Under the pieces are notes generated by a model. The model was not told where the DNA came from. It saw only the letters and a list, made by a program, of their open reading frames with translations, and made no database searches. This document shows, one piece after another, positions 8,970 to 18,038 of a stretch of DNA of 64,000 bases. The stretch is from contig CAZOKJ010000006.1 in assembly GCA_964580465.1 (NCBI GenBank), forward strand, positions 1 through 64,000, read 5' to 3'. Position numbers and translations under genes: made by a program. Within the stretch, counting starts at the first letter, position 1. Each line of letters begins with the position of its first letter. This stretch comes from Taishania sp964580465 (GTDB taxonomy: Bacteria; Bacteroidota; Bacteroidia; Flavobacteriales_D; Crocinitomicaceae).

Positions 8970-9132
8970 GTTTGTTCAGAGTAATATAGTAATACTTTAT
9001 ACGGATTGAGAGTCCATTTTTTTCATAAAATCAGAACTTGCATCTACAACTTCGAAGAAGTTACATGTGTATAACCTCGAACGAAGTTCGGGGTAAGAAA
9101 ACCACGGGGTAGATACAACTCCGAAGGAGTTG
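8970..9132. repeat. Cluster of palindromic intergenic repeats (copy 1)
   Basis: Contains the palindromes AACTTCGAAGAAGTT (9048-9062) and CAACTCCGAAGGAGTTG (9116-9132), each followed by a variant of CATGTTTAT. The block at 8970-9006 starts GTTTGTTCAGAGTAATA. The same modules, in a different order, occur at 40668-40866. These are dispersed repeats that could fold as hairpins in RNA. The remaining intergenic DNA from 8900 to 9185 holds no gene. Confidence 0.75.
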
Positions 9133-9185
9133 CATGTTTATTCTTCTTAAAAGAAGTTCAACAAAATGGATAAATACTACACTTT

Positions 9186-10334
9186 TTAAATACTCAAAAT
9201 ATTTTCCCAACTGTATTGTTGACGAACGAATTCACGGCCAGATTCACCAATTTGAGAGCGTAATTGTTCGTTAGCTAGTAATTCTTTTAAAATTACTTTG
9301 GTTTCTTCTGTTGTATCACAAACCATGATGGATTCTTTGTTGGTTGCCTTTATAGCATTGTTGGCCAATGAAGTTGTAACGCAAGGTAATCCAAGAGCCA
9401 TGGCTTCAAGCAATTTATTTTGCATACCAGTGCCGGATTTCATTGGAGCTAAAAAGACGTGTGCACTTAGATAAGCTTCGCGAATATCATCTACCCAGCC
9501 AGAAACAACAACTTGTTTATTTTGTTGACTTGCTTTTATGATTTTAGCATGTGGATCAGCTCCGGCTACAAGAAAAAGCGTATCAGGAAAATCAGGTAAA
9601 ACTTCTTCTATGATGTATAAAACTGCTTTCACATTTGGCGCGTAATTCATGTTGCCAACAAATACAAAATCATATTTTTTTTCAACGCTTAACTTTTCAA
9701 AGAAAAAAGGAGCTATTCCATTGGGAACGCATTGAATTTTATCTTTATCAGGGTGAAAAATGTAACGTTTGTCTTGATCTGAAATGATTAAATGCTTGTC
9801 AAAATAGTCGAAAACACTGCGTTCATATTGTTTTAAACGCTTACTTTCCATTCTAAAAAACCATTTTAAATACCAAGGTGCATCGTCCACTCTGCGCTCT
9901 ATTCCTTTGGAAAACGCATCCATGTAGTCCAAAACTTTTGGGCAGTTAAAATAATTTTTAGTGTATTCAGTCGTGCGCACCAATTGAGTTAAAATCAAAT
10001 CTGGCTGTATCAAACGTAATTGATGCTGAATTTTAGTTGCAACAGAGCGATTGTAAAAATAACCTACTTGTATCGGCTTTTTACCCAATAATGCTATAAA
10101 ACTATGGAATAAACGACCAATCAAAGGAAGATTATAAATGGTAGTAGTCGCACAAAAATTTATCAATTCTTCTACGCATTCATCCGCAACTTTTTTATCA
10201 CTCAATGCAATTAAATGAACATCATATTTTTTTACCAATTCTTTGATTTGATAATACGAACGCAACTTGTCACCTTTCTCCAAAGGGAAGGGAAATCTAG
10301 AAACTAGAACAACTAATTTTTTTTTTGTTTCCAT
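9186..10334 (-). CDS. Glycosyltransferase family 4 protein
   Basis: A GT-B fold retaining glycosyltransferase of 382 residues. The N-terminal acceptor domain starts with VSRFPFPLEKGDKLRSYYQ. The C-terminal donor-binding domain contains VFVGNMNYAPN, a short VSGWVDD strand and the loop MKSGTGMQNKLLEAMALGLPCV, the E-x7-E region of GT4. It is the last gene of an envelope operon: its ATG overlaps the stop of the preceding GT4 gene (TAATG). Context suggests it adds a sugar to LPS core or O-antigen, or to a surface glycan. Donor and acceptor are unknown. Confidence 0.88.
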   Translation of the reverse strand: METKKKLVVLVSRFPFPLEKGDKLRSYYQIKELVKKYDVHLIALSDKKVADECVEELINFCATTTIYNLPLIGRLFHSFIALLGKKPIQVGYFYNRSVATKIQHQLRLIQPDLILTQLVRTTEYTKNYFNCPKVLDYMDAFSKGIERRVDDAPWYLKWFFRMESKRLKQYERSVFDYFDKHLIISDQDKRYIFHPDKDKIQCVPNGIAPFFFEKLSVEKKYDFVFVGNMNYAPNVKAVLYIIEEVLPDFPDTLFLVAGADPHAKIIKASQQNKQVVVSGWVDDIREAYLSAHVFLAPMKSGTGMQNKLLEAMALGLPCVTTSLANNAIKATNKESIMVCDTTEETKVILKELLANEQLRSQIGESGREFVRQQYSWENILSI

Positions 10335-11530
10335 TAAGCTTTCAATTCGTTAAAAAGTTCGATGTATCCTCGAGTAACAGTTACGTTATCATACTTTTGT
10401 TGAGCTAACTCACCAGCTTGTTGTTCAATGCTAGTTCGTGCATCTTTGTTTTCTAAATAATAACAAATAGCATCCACCCATTCAGTTGGAGTATCAGCAA
10501 TAACGATGTTTTTTTGATGCGTATATGCCACACCTTCAGCCCCGATAGTGGTACTAATCATGCATTTATTTTCTGCTAATCCTTCAATGATTTTCACACG
10601 CATTCCTCCTCCAGAAAGTAAGGACACAAGCATCAATTGATAACGTTGTTTAAACAAACTTGCATCATCAACAAAACCATGAATTGTTGCGTTGGGAATA
10701 GACATGTTTTTGAGCCAATCAGGTGTTGACTTTCCAGCAATGTGCAACTGAACTTCAGGCTTTCGTTGAAGTACCAATGGCCACACTTCTTGTAAAAACC
10801 AATTCAACCCTTCAATATTTGGTTGCCAATCTAATGCACTGATTGAAAAGACAGTATTAGCTTCTTGTTCAACTAAAGGTTTAATTTTAAATTGATCTAA
10901 AATCACTCCAACAGGCACGACTTTAATTGGTTTTGTTACTTGCAATTCTCGCAAGCGTTTCTCATCTTCTGGAGTAATTGCCGCAATACCATTTGCTTTA
11001 TTGTAATACCTCGATTCAAACTGCATTAATCGCTTTGCTAAGTGATTGAAAAACCATTTTTTCAACGGATTTCGCTCATTGATAGCCAAACGTTGCCAAA
11101 TAACATATTCTATGTTGTGTGTTCTAACAATAATTGGTGCCGTACTATGTTGTTGAATAACATCTATGTAGTAGGCTACAAAAGCTCCTTCAATTTGAAT
11201 AAAATCGTATGAATTCTTGCTTAATAATTCTATGAGTTTATCACTAACATCAGTTGAAATAAAACGCTCAACATTGTATGGTATTTGCTTAAATAAAATG
11301 TTTTTTAAAAGCTTAAAAACAGAAATAGAAGTATCAACAAAAACATCGTGTTGAGAGCGAACAAAACCGCTCATTGCATCCGCAGGTTGCGAGTGTTTAG
11401 GAGTGTTAATAGCCACCAAATCAATGACACATCCATTTTCATGCAAACCTTTGGTAATCGTGTAAATACCAATAGCACCACCGTCTGTGGCAGGATAGGG
11501 CACACGATATGTCAGTTGCAATACGTTCAT
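10334..11530 (-). CDS. Glycosyltransferase family 4 protein
   Basis: A 398-residue GT-B protein related to its downstream neighbour. It starts LQLTYRVPYPATDGGAIGIY (acceptor domain with a glycine-rich loop) and has the donor-binding block SLLSGGGMRVKIIEGLAENKCMIST near residue 310, with the E-x7-E region. It follows the GT9 gene with no spacing (ATG directly next to the preceding stop) and overlaps the next gene by 1 base. The tight packing with LptF/LptG supports a role in LPS assembly. The sugar cannot be predicted. Confidence 0.87.
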   Translation of the reverse strand: MNVLQLTYRVPYPATDGGAIGIYTITKGLHENGCVIDLVAINTPKHSQPADAMSGFVRSQHDVFVDTSISVFKLLKNILFKQIPYNVERFISTDVSDKLIELLSKNSYDFIQIEGAFVAYYIDVIQQHSTAPIIVRTHNIEYVIWQRLAINERNPLKKWFFNHLAKRLMQFESRYYNKANGIAAITPEDEKRLRELQVTKPIKVVPVGVILDQFKIKPLVEQEANTVFSISALDWQPNIEGLNWFLQEVWPLVLQRKPEVQLHIAGKSTPDWLKNMSIPNATIHGFVDDASLFKQRYQLMLVSLLSGGGMRVKIIEGLAENKCMISTTIGAEGVAYTHQKNIVIADTPTEWVDAICYYLENKDARTSIEQQAGELAQQKYDNVTVTRGYIELFNELKA

Positions 11531-12613
11531 TTAGAACTGTTTCTTAATTTCTTCAAATACAACTGTAGGATGAAGATCAGACATACACGAAATGCCGTGT
11601 TTGCATTTTCCATCAAAGTAACATGAACATTCCTTAGAAGGCTCAACAATTACACCACGACCATATAATTCAAATTCATGTGGATTGAAGATATTGTTCA
11701 TCAACACAATTTTCTTTTGCAAGGCAATGGTGATGTGCATGGCCATGGTAACTTGAGTAACCACTAAATCCATTTGATGCATCAAGTTAATAAACTGTTC
11801 CAACTTAAAGTGACCAAAATATTTAGCTCCTGTTGCATTGGAAAGAAAAGCATTTTTATCGTGCTCTTGCGCTCCACCTAGCAAGACAGGTTCAAATCCA
11901 TTATCTTGGAGTAATTTAATGAGTTCAATCCAATATTCATCAGGCCATAGGCGAGTAGTCCAACGATCACCACAACCTGTGTTCAGTCCAATGCGTTTTT
12001 TATCGGAATCAAATTTCCAACGATAGCCCTTATCTTCATGGTTGTCAAAAAGATATTCCTCACCGTTAAATTCCCAGCCAACCATTTCAAAGATTTCTTG
12101 CACATAAGAAAGCGTATTTGCTTTGCTCACAGTATCAAAAAGTCCTGTAGCATATTTGTGATTTGCTAGTTCATTTTGTGGAAATGGAACACCATTTTTT
12201 AATTGATAACCAAATTTTGAAGTGGCCTGAATTGTATTCGCTAATGCACAAGCATCTTTATCTTTATCTAAATTAAAAAGAAGATCAAAAGATGTTTGTT
12301 GCAAGTATAAAACCGACTTAAAATCATAGTTGAGAATCTCTTCAATTTCCGATTTTGGTAAAATGGCCGGTGACTGTGTTAACCAAGTTACTTTTGCATT
12401 TGGATATTCTTTTCGAATACGTCTCAACAGTGGAGTAGTGCGAATAACATCACCAATAGCGCCTAATTTAATAATTAAAATACGCGTTTCAATTTTCTTG
12501 TAGGAAGGACAGTTTTCACAATGATAATTGTATTGTTTATGAGGAAGACAAGGTAAATCTCCTCTAAAAAAAAGACAATCAGTATTTATTAAAAGGTTAT
12601 CGATTTGTTCCAT
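11531..12613 (-). CDS. Glycosyltransferase family 9 protein with cysteine clusters
   Basis: A heptosyltransferase-like (GT9) protein of 360 residues. The GT9 N-terminal loop LIIKLGAIGDVIRTTPLLR begins near residue 46, and the donor-site segment GLNTGCGDRWTTRLWP near 207. Before the GT domain lies a cysteine-rich stretch (C13, C22, C32, C35), and four more cysteines (C329, C331, C337, C343) lie near the C-terminus. These could form a metal or Fe-S site, which is unusual for GT9 enzymes. It is the second gene of the lptF-GT9-GT4-GT4 run, 32 bases after the permease gene, and probably builds LPS core or a related glycan. Confidence 0.85.
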   Translation of the reverse strand: MEQIDNLLINTDCLFFRGDLPCLPHKQYNYHCENCPSYKKIETRILIIKLGAIGDVIRTTPLLRRIRKEYPNAKVTWLTQSPAILPKSEIEEILNYDFKSVLYLQQTSFDLLFNLDKDKDACALANTIQATSKFGYQLKNGVPFPQNELANHKYATGLFDTVSKANTLSYVQEIFEMVGWEFNGEEYLFDNHEDKGYRWKFDSDKKRIGLNTGCGDRWTTRLWPDEYWIELIKLLQDNGFEPVLLGGAQEHDKNAFLSNATGAKYFGHFKLEQFINLMHQMDLVVTQVTMAMHITIALQKKIVLMNNIFNPHEFELYGRGVIVEPSKECSCYFDGKCKHGISCMSDLHPTVVFEEIKKQF

Positions 12614-12645
12614 AAATTGTTTAATCGGTGCTAAAAATACACTTT

Positions 12646-14130
12646 TTATTGATTTGTTTTGCGCTTCTTTTGTTTGTTTCTCAAAAATAATACGTTAAAA
12701 AACATTTTCCAAGTATCTTTTTCCAATAATGGAGCGTCATTTGCTGCTGCAAACATCAATATAAAAGCAATAGGAGTCAGGATGATTGAAGGAAACCACA
12801 TCCCCCAAAAAGGAGAAGCAGAATCCGATTGAACCAAACTTTCACCAATACTGTTTAATACGAAATAAAACATAAAAAGTAATGCTGCAATAACAACAGG
12901 TGCGCCAAAACCTCCTTTTTTAACAATAGCCCCAAGTGGAGCACCAACGAAAAATAAAACGATAATGGCATAGGTTAAGGCAAATTTTCGATGAAATTCA
13001 ATCCAGTAGCGTGTTGTACTTTTTTCCAACATTTTCACATACTCATTTTGAGATTGCAAAGTATTGATACGTGCGTCAATTTTTGCAATAGCATTTTGCT
13101 TGATTTCCAAATGTTCTTCCTTAGTTAACTGTTGAAAATCTATTCGTGTATGTATGGTGTCATCATCTTGATTTTTCAACGAATCAGCTAATTTCTGATA
13201 ATTAATGCTTTGATAGTATTCTTGACCATTTTTTAAGGTCAAATCGAAGTCTTTTTTGACATCATTCACTTTTCTATTGACTGAATCCAAAGCTTCATGC
13301 AGCTGAAATACGGTCAACATTTCATAATCATCTTTAAAATCCTCGTCATTTCCACGATTTAATGTAAAACCAACTAAATCTACACGGTAAGTCAACTGTT
13401 CAAAAGTAGATCTTCTCGTTTCTCTAATGGAATTTTGACTAATATCATTGTTTTCAGCGTCATAAATAGGAGGGGAGAGCGACAATTCTTCTAAAATTGT
13501 GCCATTTTCCAAGTTGAAAAACAAGTACTTACCATTATCTGACTTGTATAATGATGCTTTTTCTGCCTTTACAGTTTTTAACTCATTCGCATTTGTTTTA
13601 TCGTGAATGGTTACATTTGAAAAACTACCATCTTCATTTTTTTTCTGGACTTTAATGGCATACCCATCTAATTCTTTTGTGTACACTCCAGGAACAATCA
13701 CAGAAGCAATTTTTGTGTTCTGAAAGTCATAAATCAATGCATGCCATTTGTAGTTAGCTACAGGAATCACATAATTGGCAAATAAAAATGTGGCAAACGC
13801 TATGATTAAAACAACGACAGACAAAGGTCGCAATATTCGATACAAAGAAAGTCCACTTGATTTTAAGGCTGTTAATTCGTTATTTTCAGCTAAATTTCCC
13901 ATCGTCATAATGGATGACAACAACATGGCCAAAGGTAAAGCCAAAGGTATTAAACTAGCTGATACGTAAAACAATAACTCTAAAATGTAAATCGTTTCAA
14001 TTCCTTTGCCCATTAAATCGTCTATGTATTTCCAAAAAAACTGCATAATTAATATGAACATAGAAATAGCAAAGGTGACCATAAATGGCCCTATAAACGA
14101 ACGAATACTAAAAATGGATAAACGTTTCAC
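12646..14130 (-). CDS. LptF/LptG family LPS-export permease
   Basis: An inner-membrane subunit of the Lpt machinery that extracts LPS and passes it to the periplasmic bridge. The 494 residues show the YjgP/YjgQ layout: N-terminal membrane helices (about residues 13-35, 50-80, 98-120), a large periplasmic beta-rich domain (about 130-370) and C-terminal helices (about 385-475). The cytoplasmic coupling segment NLAENNELTALKSSG, which contacts the LptB ATPase, is clear near residue 80. The periplasmic domain contains an extra charged coiled-coil-like stretch, common in Bacteroidota homologues. It is first in the glycosyltransferase operon. LptF and LptG cannot be told apart here. Confidence 0.88.
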   Translation of the reverse strand: MKRLSIFSIRSFIGPFMVTFAISMFILIMQFFWKYIDDLMGKGIETIYILELLFYVSASLIPLALPLAMLLSSIMTMGNLAENNELTALKSSGLSLYRILRPLSVVVLIIAFATFLFANYVIPVANYKWHALIYDFQNTKIASVIVPGVYTKELDGYAIKVQKKNEDGSFSNVTIHDKTNANELKTVKAEKASLYKSDNGKYLFFNLENGTILEELSLSPPIYDAENNDISQNSIRETRRSTFEQLTYRVDLVGFTLNRGNDEDFKDDYEMLTVFQLHEALDSVNRKVNDVKKDFDLTLKNGQEYYQSINYQKLADSLKNQDDDTIHTRIDFQQLTKEEHLEIKQNAIAKIDARINTLQSQNEYVKMLEKSTTRYWIEFHRKFALTYAIIVLFFVGAPLGAIVKKGGFGAPVVIAALLFMFYFVLNSIGESLVQSDSASPFWGMWFPSIILTPIAFILMFAAANDAPLLEKDTWKMFFNVLFLRNKQKKRKTNQ

Positions 14131-14151
14131 GCAGTTTTTTTACTTTGAGAG

Positions 14152-14159
14152 CAAATATA
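14152..14159 (-). promoter_or_regulatory. Promoter -7 box of the lptF-glycosyltransferase operon
   Basis: TATATTTG on the minus strand matches TAnnTTTG, 21 bases before the permease ATG. No clear -33 TTG was found. Confidence 0.55.
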
Positions 14160-14309
14160 ATTATTCTTTACGATTCTTTATTTGATTTGTTATATCAAAG
14201 TGATTATTTCTTGCAAATTGGCATTTATTTACATTCTATTTAACATAATATTAATTATAGGACAAAAATGTATTAATAGAAATGTATCAAAAAAAAGCAA
14301 CCAAAAAAG

Positions 14310-14317
14310 TAATTTTG
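14310..14317 (+). promoter_or_regulatory. Promoter -7 box of the T9SS cargo gene
   Basis: TAATTTTG matches TAnnTTTG and lies 27 bases before the ATG at 14345. Confidence 0.5.
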
Positions 14318-14344
14318 TCGTCTATGAGTTAAAACAAATATATC

Positions 14345-16171
14345 ATGAAAACTATCACACAAATTACTGCTGTTTTATGCTTGTTACTTGGACAAGTAGT
14401 GAATGCACAAACGAATATCCAACTAATGCCGGTGGGTTCTCAAGTTAATCACAATGCAACCAATTGTAGTGTTGAAATCAATGCTCAAGCTTTTGCAATT
14501 ATTCACAATGCTCCAATGAATGCCGAAGTTAAATTTATTGATTTTGGTGGACAAATTATGCATTCGGAAATAAATGTTTCAGGACAACAAACTTGGCAAC
14601 CTTCTTTCATGTTGAACGGTTTTAACGTTGTTTCTGATTATTATGCTGTCAATAATAACATGGTCAATACGATAGCAATGACTAATGTAATGAAAATTAT
14701 TTGTAATGGCGACACCTTAATGAATCCAACAATTTTCATCAATGAACCAGCTAATTTTACACCGTGTAATTACAATGCTGTAAAAGGGAAAATTTACGTG
14801 GATTACAATTCAGATTGTAATTTTAATCAATCAGATGTAGGAATTACTTATATTACTCCTCAAATTGCTGCCAATTACACCAATACGCCGTTTCAAAACA
14901 ATTTTACAATGCCCAATAACAATGGAAATTATGAGGTGCATTTACAAGAAAATTACTTGCAAAATTACACAGTAAGTATTCCTTCTATCTATGCATTTAC
15001 TTTTCCAAATAGTCCGTGTATGCAAGTGTCGCAAACGTTTACTTCATTACCTCAAAACAATGTTGATTTTGCTTTGCAATGTGCTGATATTGACACCTAT
15101 GTAACCTTAACAAGCACACCAGCTCGTCCGAATGTTCCTTTTGGTCTAACACCTCGCGTGTTCAATATTGGCTGTGACCAAGTTTCTGGTGTTTTAAAGT
15201 TAAAATTAGATCCTAACGTAACGTATAACGCAGCACAAAGCTCACACCCCGCTGATGCTCAAGTTGGTGATACTTTGTATTGGAATTATTTGAATTTGAA
15301 TAATTTAGCTAATAATACAGCGTATTTCAATCAATTCTTGGGTGGAATCAGTGTCACTCCTTCCCTTTCTGTTAACATTGGCGACACGCTTTGGTTTGAA
15401 CTTTCAACAGCTGTCAATGCGAACGATGTGAATCCTGCAAATAATTCATTGCTTTTAGCTGTTCCAATTGTGAATTCCTTTGATCCAAACTTAAAAGAAG
15501 CATCTCCAAAAGGTCGTGGACCTGAAGGTTATATTCCTGTTGAAACAGATGCAATTACTTATACTGTTCGCTTTCAAAACACAGGATCAGCTGAAGCCTT
15601 AAATATCTATGTAATTGACACTATAGAAGCAAATTTAGAGCCAAAATCGTTGCAAATCCTTGCTAACAGTCACTATATGAGTCCTGAATGGTTGAGTGAA
15701 TCTGTTTTAAAATTTAATTTTCCTAACATTCATTTAGCTGATAGTGCAAGCAATGAACCTATGAGTCATGGTTTTGTAACATTCAAATTAAATTTAAAAC
15801 CAAATCTTCCTGTTGGCACGGTTATTAAAAATAAAGTAGGTATTTATTTCGATTACAATGAACCTGTGATAACAAATTATGCGGTTAACACCTTAGAAAA
15901 CACGATGTCAACTAATAAAATCGAACAATCAACAACGGCTCTACTCTACCCTAATCCTGCTAAAAATACAGTTACCATTTCTTTCTCTGATAAAACAGAT
16001 GGAACACTTGAATTAATTGATTTGACTGGAAAAACAGTTTTAGAAGAGCAGTTAGCACAAGTCACAAGCAAACAAATTACTATCAACGATTTACAAAAAG
16101 GAATGTATATTTACCAATTGAGAGATGCTAAAAACAAGCTCATTCAAAGCGGAAAACTAATTGTTGAATAA
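14345..16171 (+). CDS. Secreted T9SS C-terminal sorting-domain protein
   Basis: A 608-residue secreted protein. Residues 1-21 form a signal peptide ending VVNAQ. Residues from about 380 to 520 (FDPNLKEASPKGRGPEGYIP...) match a conserved beta-sandwich module frequent in Bacteroidota surface proteins (DUF7619-like). The last 75 residues (LYPNPAKNTVTISF...KGMYIYQLRD...GKLIVE) form a type A T9SS sorting domain. It should be exported by Sec and then by the T9SS to the cell surface. The middle region is rich in Asn, Thr and Tyr, with no catalytic motif recognised. It is monocistronic with its own terminator. Function unknown. Confidence 0.85.
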   Translation: MKTITQITAVLCLLLGQVVNAQTNIQLMPVGSQVNHNATNCSVEINAQAFAIIHNAPMNAEVKFIDFGGQIMHSEINVSGQQTWQPSFMLNGFNVVSDYYAVNNNMVNTIAMTNVMKIICNGDTLMNPTIFINEPANFTPCNYNAVKGKIYVDYNSDCNFNQSDVGITYITPQIAANYTNTPFQNNFTMPNNNGNYEVHLQENYLQNYTVSIPSIYAFTFPNSPCMQVSQTFTSLPQNNVDFALQCADIDTYVTLTSTPARPNVPFGLTPRVFNIGCDQVSGVLKLKLDPNVTYNAAQSSHPADAQVGDTLYWNYLNLNNLANNTAYFNQFLGGISVTPSLSVNIGDTLWFELSTAVNANDVNPANNSLLLAVPIVNSFDPNLKEASPKGRGPEGYIPVETDAITYTVRFQNTGSAEALNIYVIDTIEANLEPKSLQILANSHYMSPEWLSESVLKFNFPNIHLADSASNEPMSHGFVTFKLNLKPNLPVGTVIKNKVGIYFDYNEPVITNYAVNTLENTMSTNKIEQSTTALLYPNPAKNTVTISFSDKTDGTLELIDLTGKTVLEEQLAQVTSKQITINDLQKGMYIYQLRDAKNKLIQSGKLIVE

Positions 16172-16189
16172 TGATCAACCAATGTTGTG

Positions 16190-16226
16190 AAAGAGGGTGT
16201 CCGAAAAATCAGGCACTCTCTTTTTA
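16190..16226 (+). terminator. Rho-independent terminator of the T9SS cargo gene
   Basis: A 12-bp stem (AAAGAGGGTGTC pairing with GGCACTCTCTTT, two G-U pairs) with an 11-base loop runs into T residues, 18 bases after the stop. Confidence 0.8.
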
Positions 16227-16527
16227 TTTTAAGATGTTCAAAAATGAATGAAATGCAAGACGTTGAAAATGAAGCCAAAGGAGTCCTAATAACCTGAGTT
16301 CGATTGTAAAATTAACATTCAGATTACCTTTGGTGCTACTTCGTGGTGATCTAAAAAACTGTTAGTCAAGGTGTTTGTTTGAAAATTTAGCGGGCTAAAT
16401 TGAAAAGAAACAACGCAGAACACGCAGTCTCACCGAAGGTAATAACGGTTTTTTAGGCAAAGTAAAATAATACTCCGCAAAAGATCAAATATATCCGTTT
16501 AATAACAAGAATCTAAGATTAATTCAC

Positions 16528-16535
16528 TATCTTTG
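16528..16535 (+). promoter_or_regulatory. mgtE promoter -7 box
   Basis: TATCTTTG followed by C matches the strong form of TAnnTTTG. It lies 121 bases before the ATG, leaving a long 5' leader of about 110 bases. No known magnesium-sensing RNA structure was recognised in it. Confidence 0.6.
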
Positions 16536-16648
16536 CACCCGATTTGTTTGTGTTGGGCAAAACACAACATATTTAAACAGGTTTTCTGCATTACAGGCGC
16601 ACTTTTCTGTAAGAAAAACTCAATAGTAACACTAAAAAAACATTGAGC

Positions 16649-18034
16649 ATGGAAGATATTCTACAAAAGATAAAAGAAATAGACTTAGACAGAGATTTTA
16701 ATCTATTTTCCTTATTTGACAAAGAACAAGAAAAAGTGCATCCAGCGGAAATTGCTCAAATTATTGACGTTTTACCTTTTGAGTACGCCTTAACTTCGTT
16801 TATCAATCTTACGCCTGACAATCAGCTTAAAACATTGCCCTATATTGATGTTTTGTTGCAGCATAAGTTGGTTCGCCATTTACCTAAGCGTCGCGTTGGC
16901 TATTTATTGAACAACCTAAGTTCGGATAATCGAATTAGCTTTTTTGAAGACCTTAAATTGGTTGAAAGAGCCATTTATATCAGTTACTTAAATGAGGAAA
17001 ACCTTCATGAAACACAGGACTTTTTAGGTTATTCTGAAAACTCCGTTGCCCGACTAATTGACACCGATTATGCAACTATTTCAAAGGATATGACCGTTGC
17101 AGAAGCTGGACGTCACTTGCGAGAAAATCACAAAGACACAGAAGCAGCCAACGTTATCTACGTGGTAGATGAAGACGGTAAATTGCTAGATGATATTCAG
17201 GTACGTCGCTTGGTATTAAATGAGCCTGATACAAAAATCACTGAATTAATGGACGGTGATTTCGTTGCTTTGAACATTTCTGATGATCAAGATGTAGCAA
17301 TTCAGCGATTTAAAGATTACGACCGAGTAGTTATTCCTGTTATCAACGATGAGAATATTTTGCTTGGGGTAATTACTGTCGATGACATCATGGACGTTGT
17401 GGAACAAAAAGAAACTGAAGAGATTCAAAAGTTCGGGGGGGTTGAAAAATTGGACTTTCCTTATGTGAAAACAAGTTTCTTTAAACTAACAGAAAAACGT
17501 GCCACTTGGCTGATTATCTTATTTTTAGGAGAAATGTTGACCGCAACAGCTATGGGATATTTTGAATATGAAATTGAAAAAGCTGTCGTCTTGGCCTTGT
17601 TTGTTCCCCTAATTATTTCATCTGGTGGTAATAGTGGTTCACAAGCTGCAACTTTGATTATTCGTGCTTTAGCATTGAAAGAATTATCCATTCGTGATTG
17701 GTGGTTTGTTATGAAACGAGAGATTTTATCTGGACTAACCTTGGGTGTTATTTTGGGTACAATTGGTTTTTTACGCATCACTTTATGGCAGCAATTGCAA
17801 TGGTATGATTACGGTGAACACTGGTTGCTTATTGCAATTACTGTCTTATTCTCACTTATAGGCATTGTTTTATGGGGAACCTTGGCTGGATCAATGATTC
17901 CTATTTTATTGAAAAAAATGAACATAGACCCTGCAACTTCTTCTGCTCCATTTGTGGCAACGTTAGTCGATGTTACCGGATTAATCATCTATTTCTCCAT
18001 AGCTGCTATTATTTTAAAAGGAACATTGTTGTAA
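16649..18034 (+). CDS. mgtE: Magnesium transporter MgtE
   Basis: A channel-like Mg2+ uptake protein of 461 residues. The order is an N-terminal MgtE domain (about residues 15-125), paired CBS domains (about 130-255) that sense cytoplasmic Mg2+, a connecting helix, and five membrane helices (about 285-460). The conserved pore segment with PLIISSGGNSGSQAATLIIRALA is intact. I chose ATG at 16649; a TTG at 16643 would add two residues. The AAA ATPase gene follows after 4 bases, so the two are probably cotranscribed. Confidence 0.93.
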   Translation: MEDILQKIKEIDLDRDFNLFSLFDKEQEKVHPAEIAQIIDVLPFEYALTSFINLTPDNQLKTLPYIDVLLQHKLVRHLPKRRVGYLLNNLSSDNRISFFEDLKLVERAIYISYLNEENLHETQDFLGYSENSVARLIDTDYATISKDMTVAEAGRHLRENHKDTEAANVIYVVDEDGKLLDDIQVRRLVLNEPDTKITELMDGDFVALNISDDQDVAIQRFKDYDRVVIPVINDENILLGVITVDDIMDVVEQKETEEIQKFGGVEKLDFPYVKTSFFKLTEKRATWLIILFLGEMLTATAMGYFEYEIEKAVVLALFVPLIISSGGNSGSQAATLIIRALALKELSIRDWWFVMKREILSGLTLGVILGTIGFLRITLWQQLQWYDYGEHWLLIAITVLFSLIGIVLWGTLAGSMIPILLKKMNIDPATSSAPFVATLVDVTGLIIYFSIAAIILKGTLL

Positions 18035-18038
18035 ACAC

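Larger units (their letters stand above)
16172..16648. other. 477-base intergenic region before mgtE
   Basis: After the terminator no gene is seen. The part at 16280-16330 (AACCTGAGTTCGATTGTAAA) looks like a degraded mobile-element end, but no inverted partner was found. Near 16415 a phrase resembles the GCGTTCTTTGCG-type dispersed repeats seen also near 41080. The mgtE promoter box is at 16528-16535. Confidence 0.4.

Noticed and set aside
14182..14448. 88-codon ORF overlapping the start of the T9SS cargo gene
   Set aside because: It overlaps a gene with a clear signal peptide in another frame and has no homology character.
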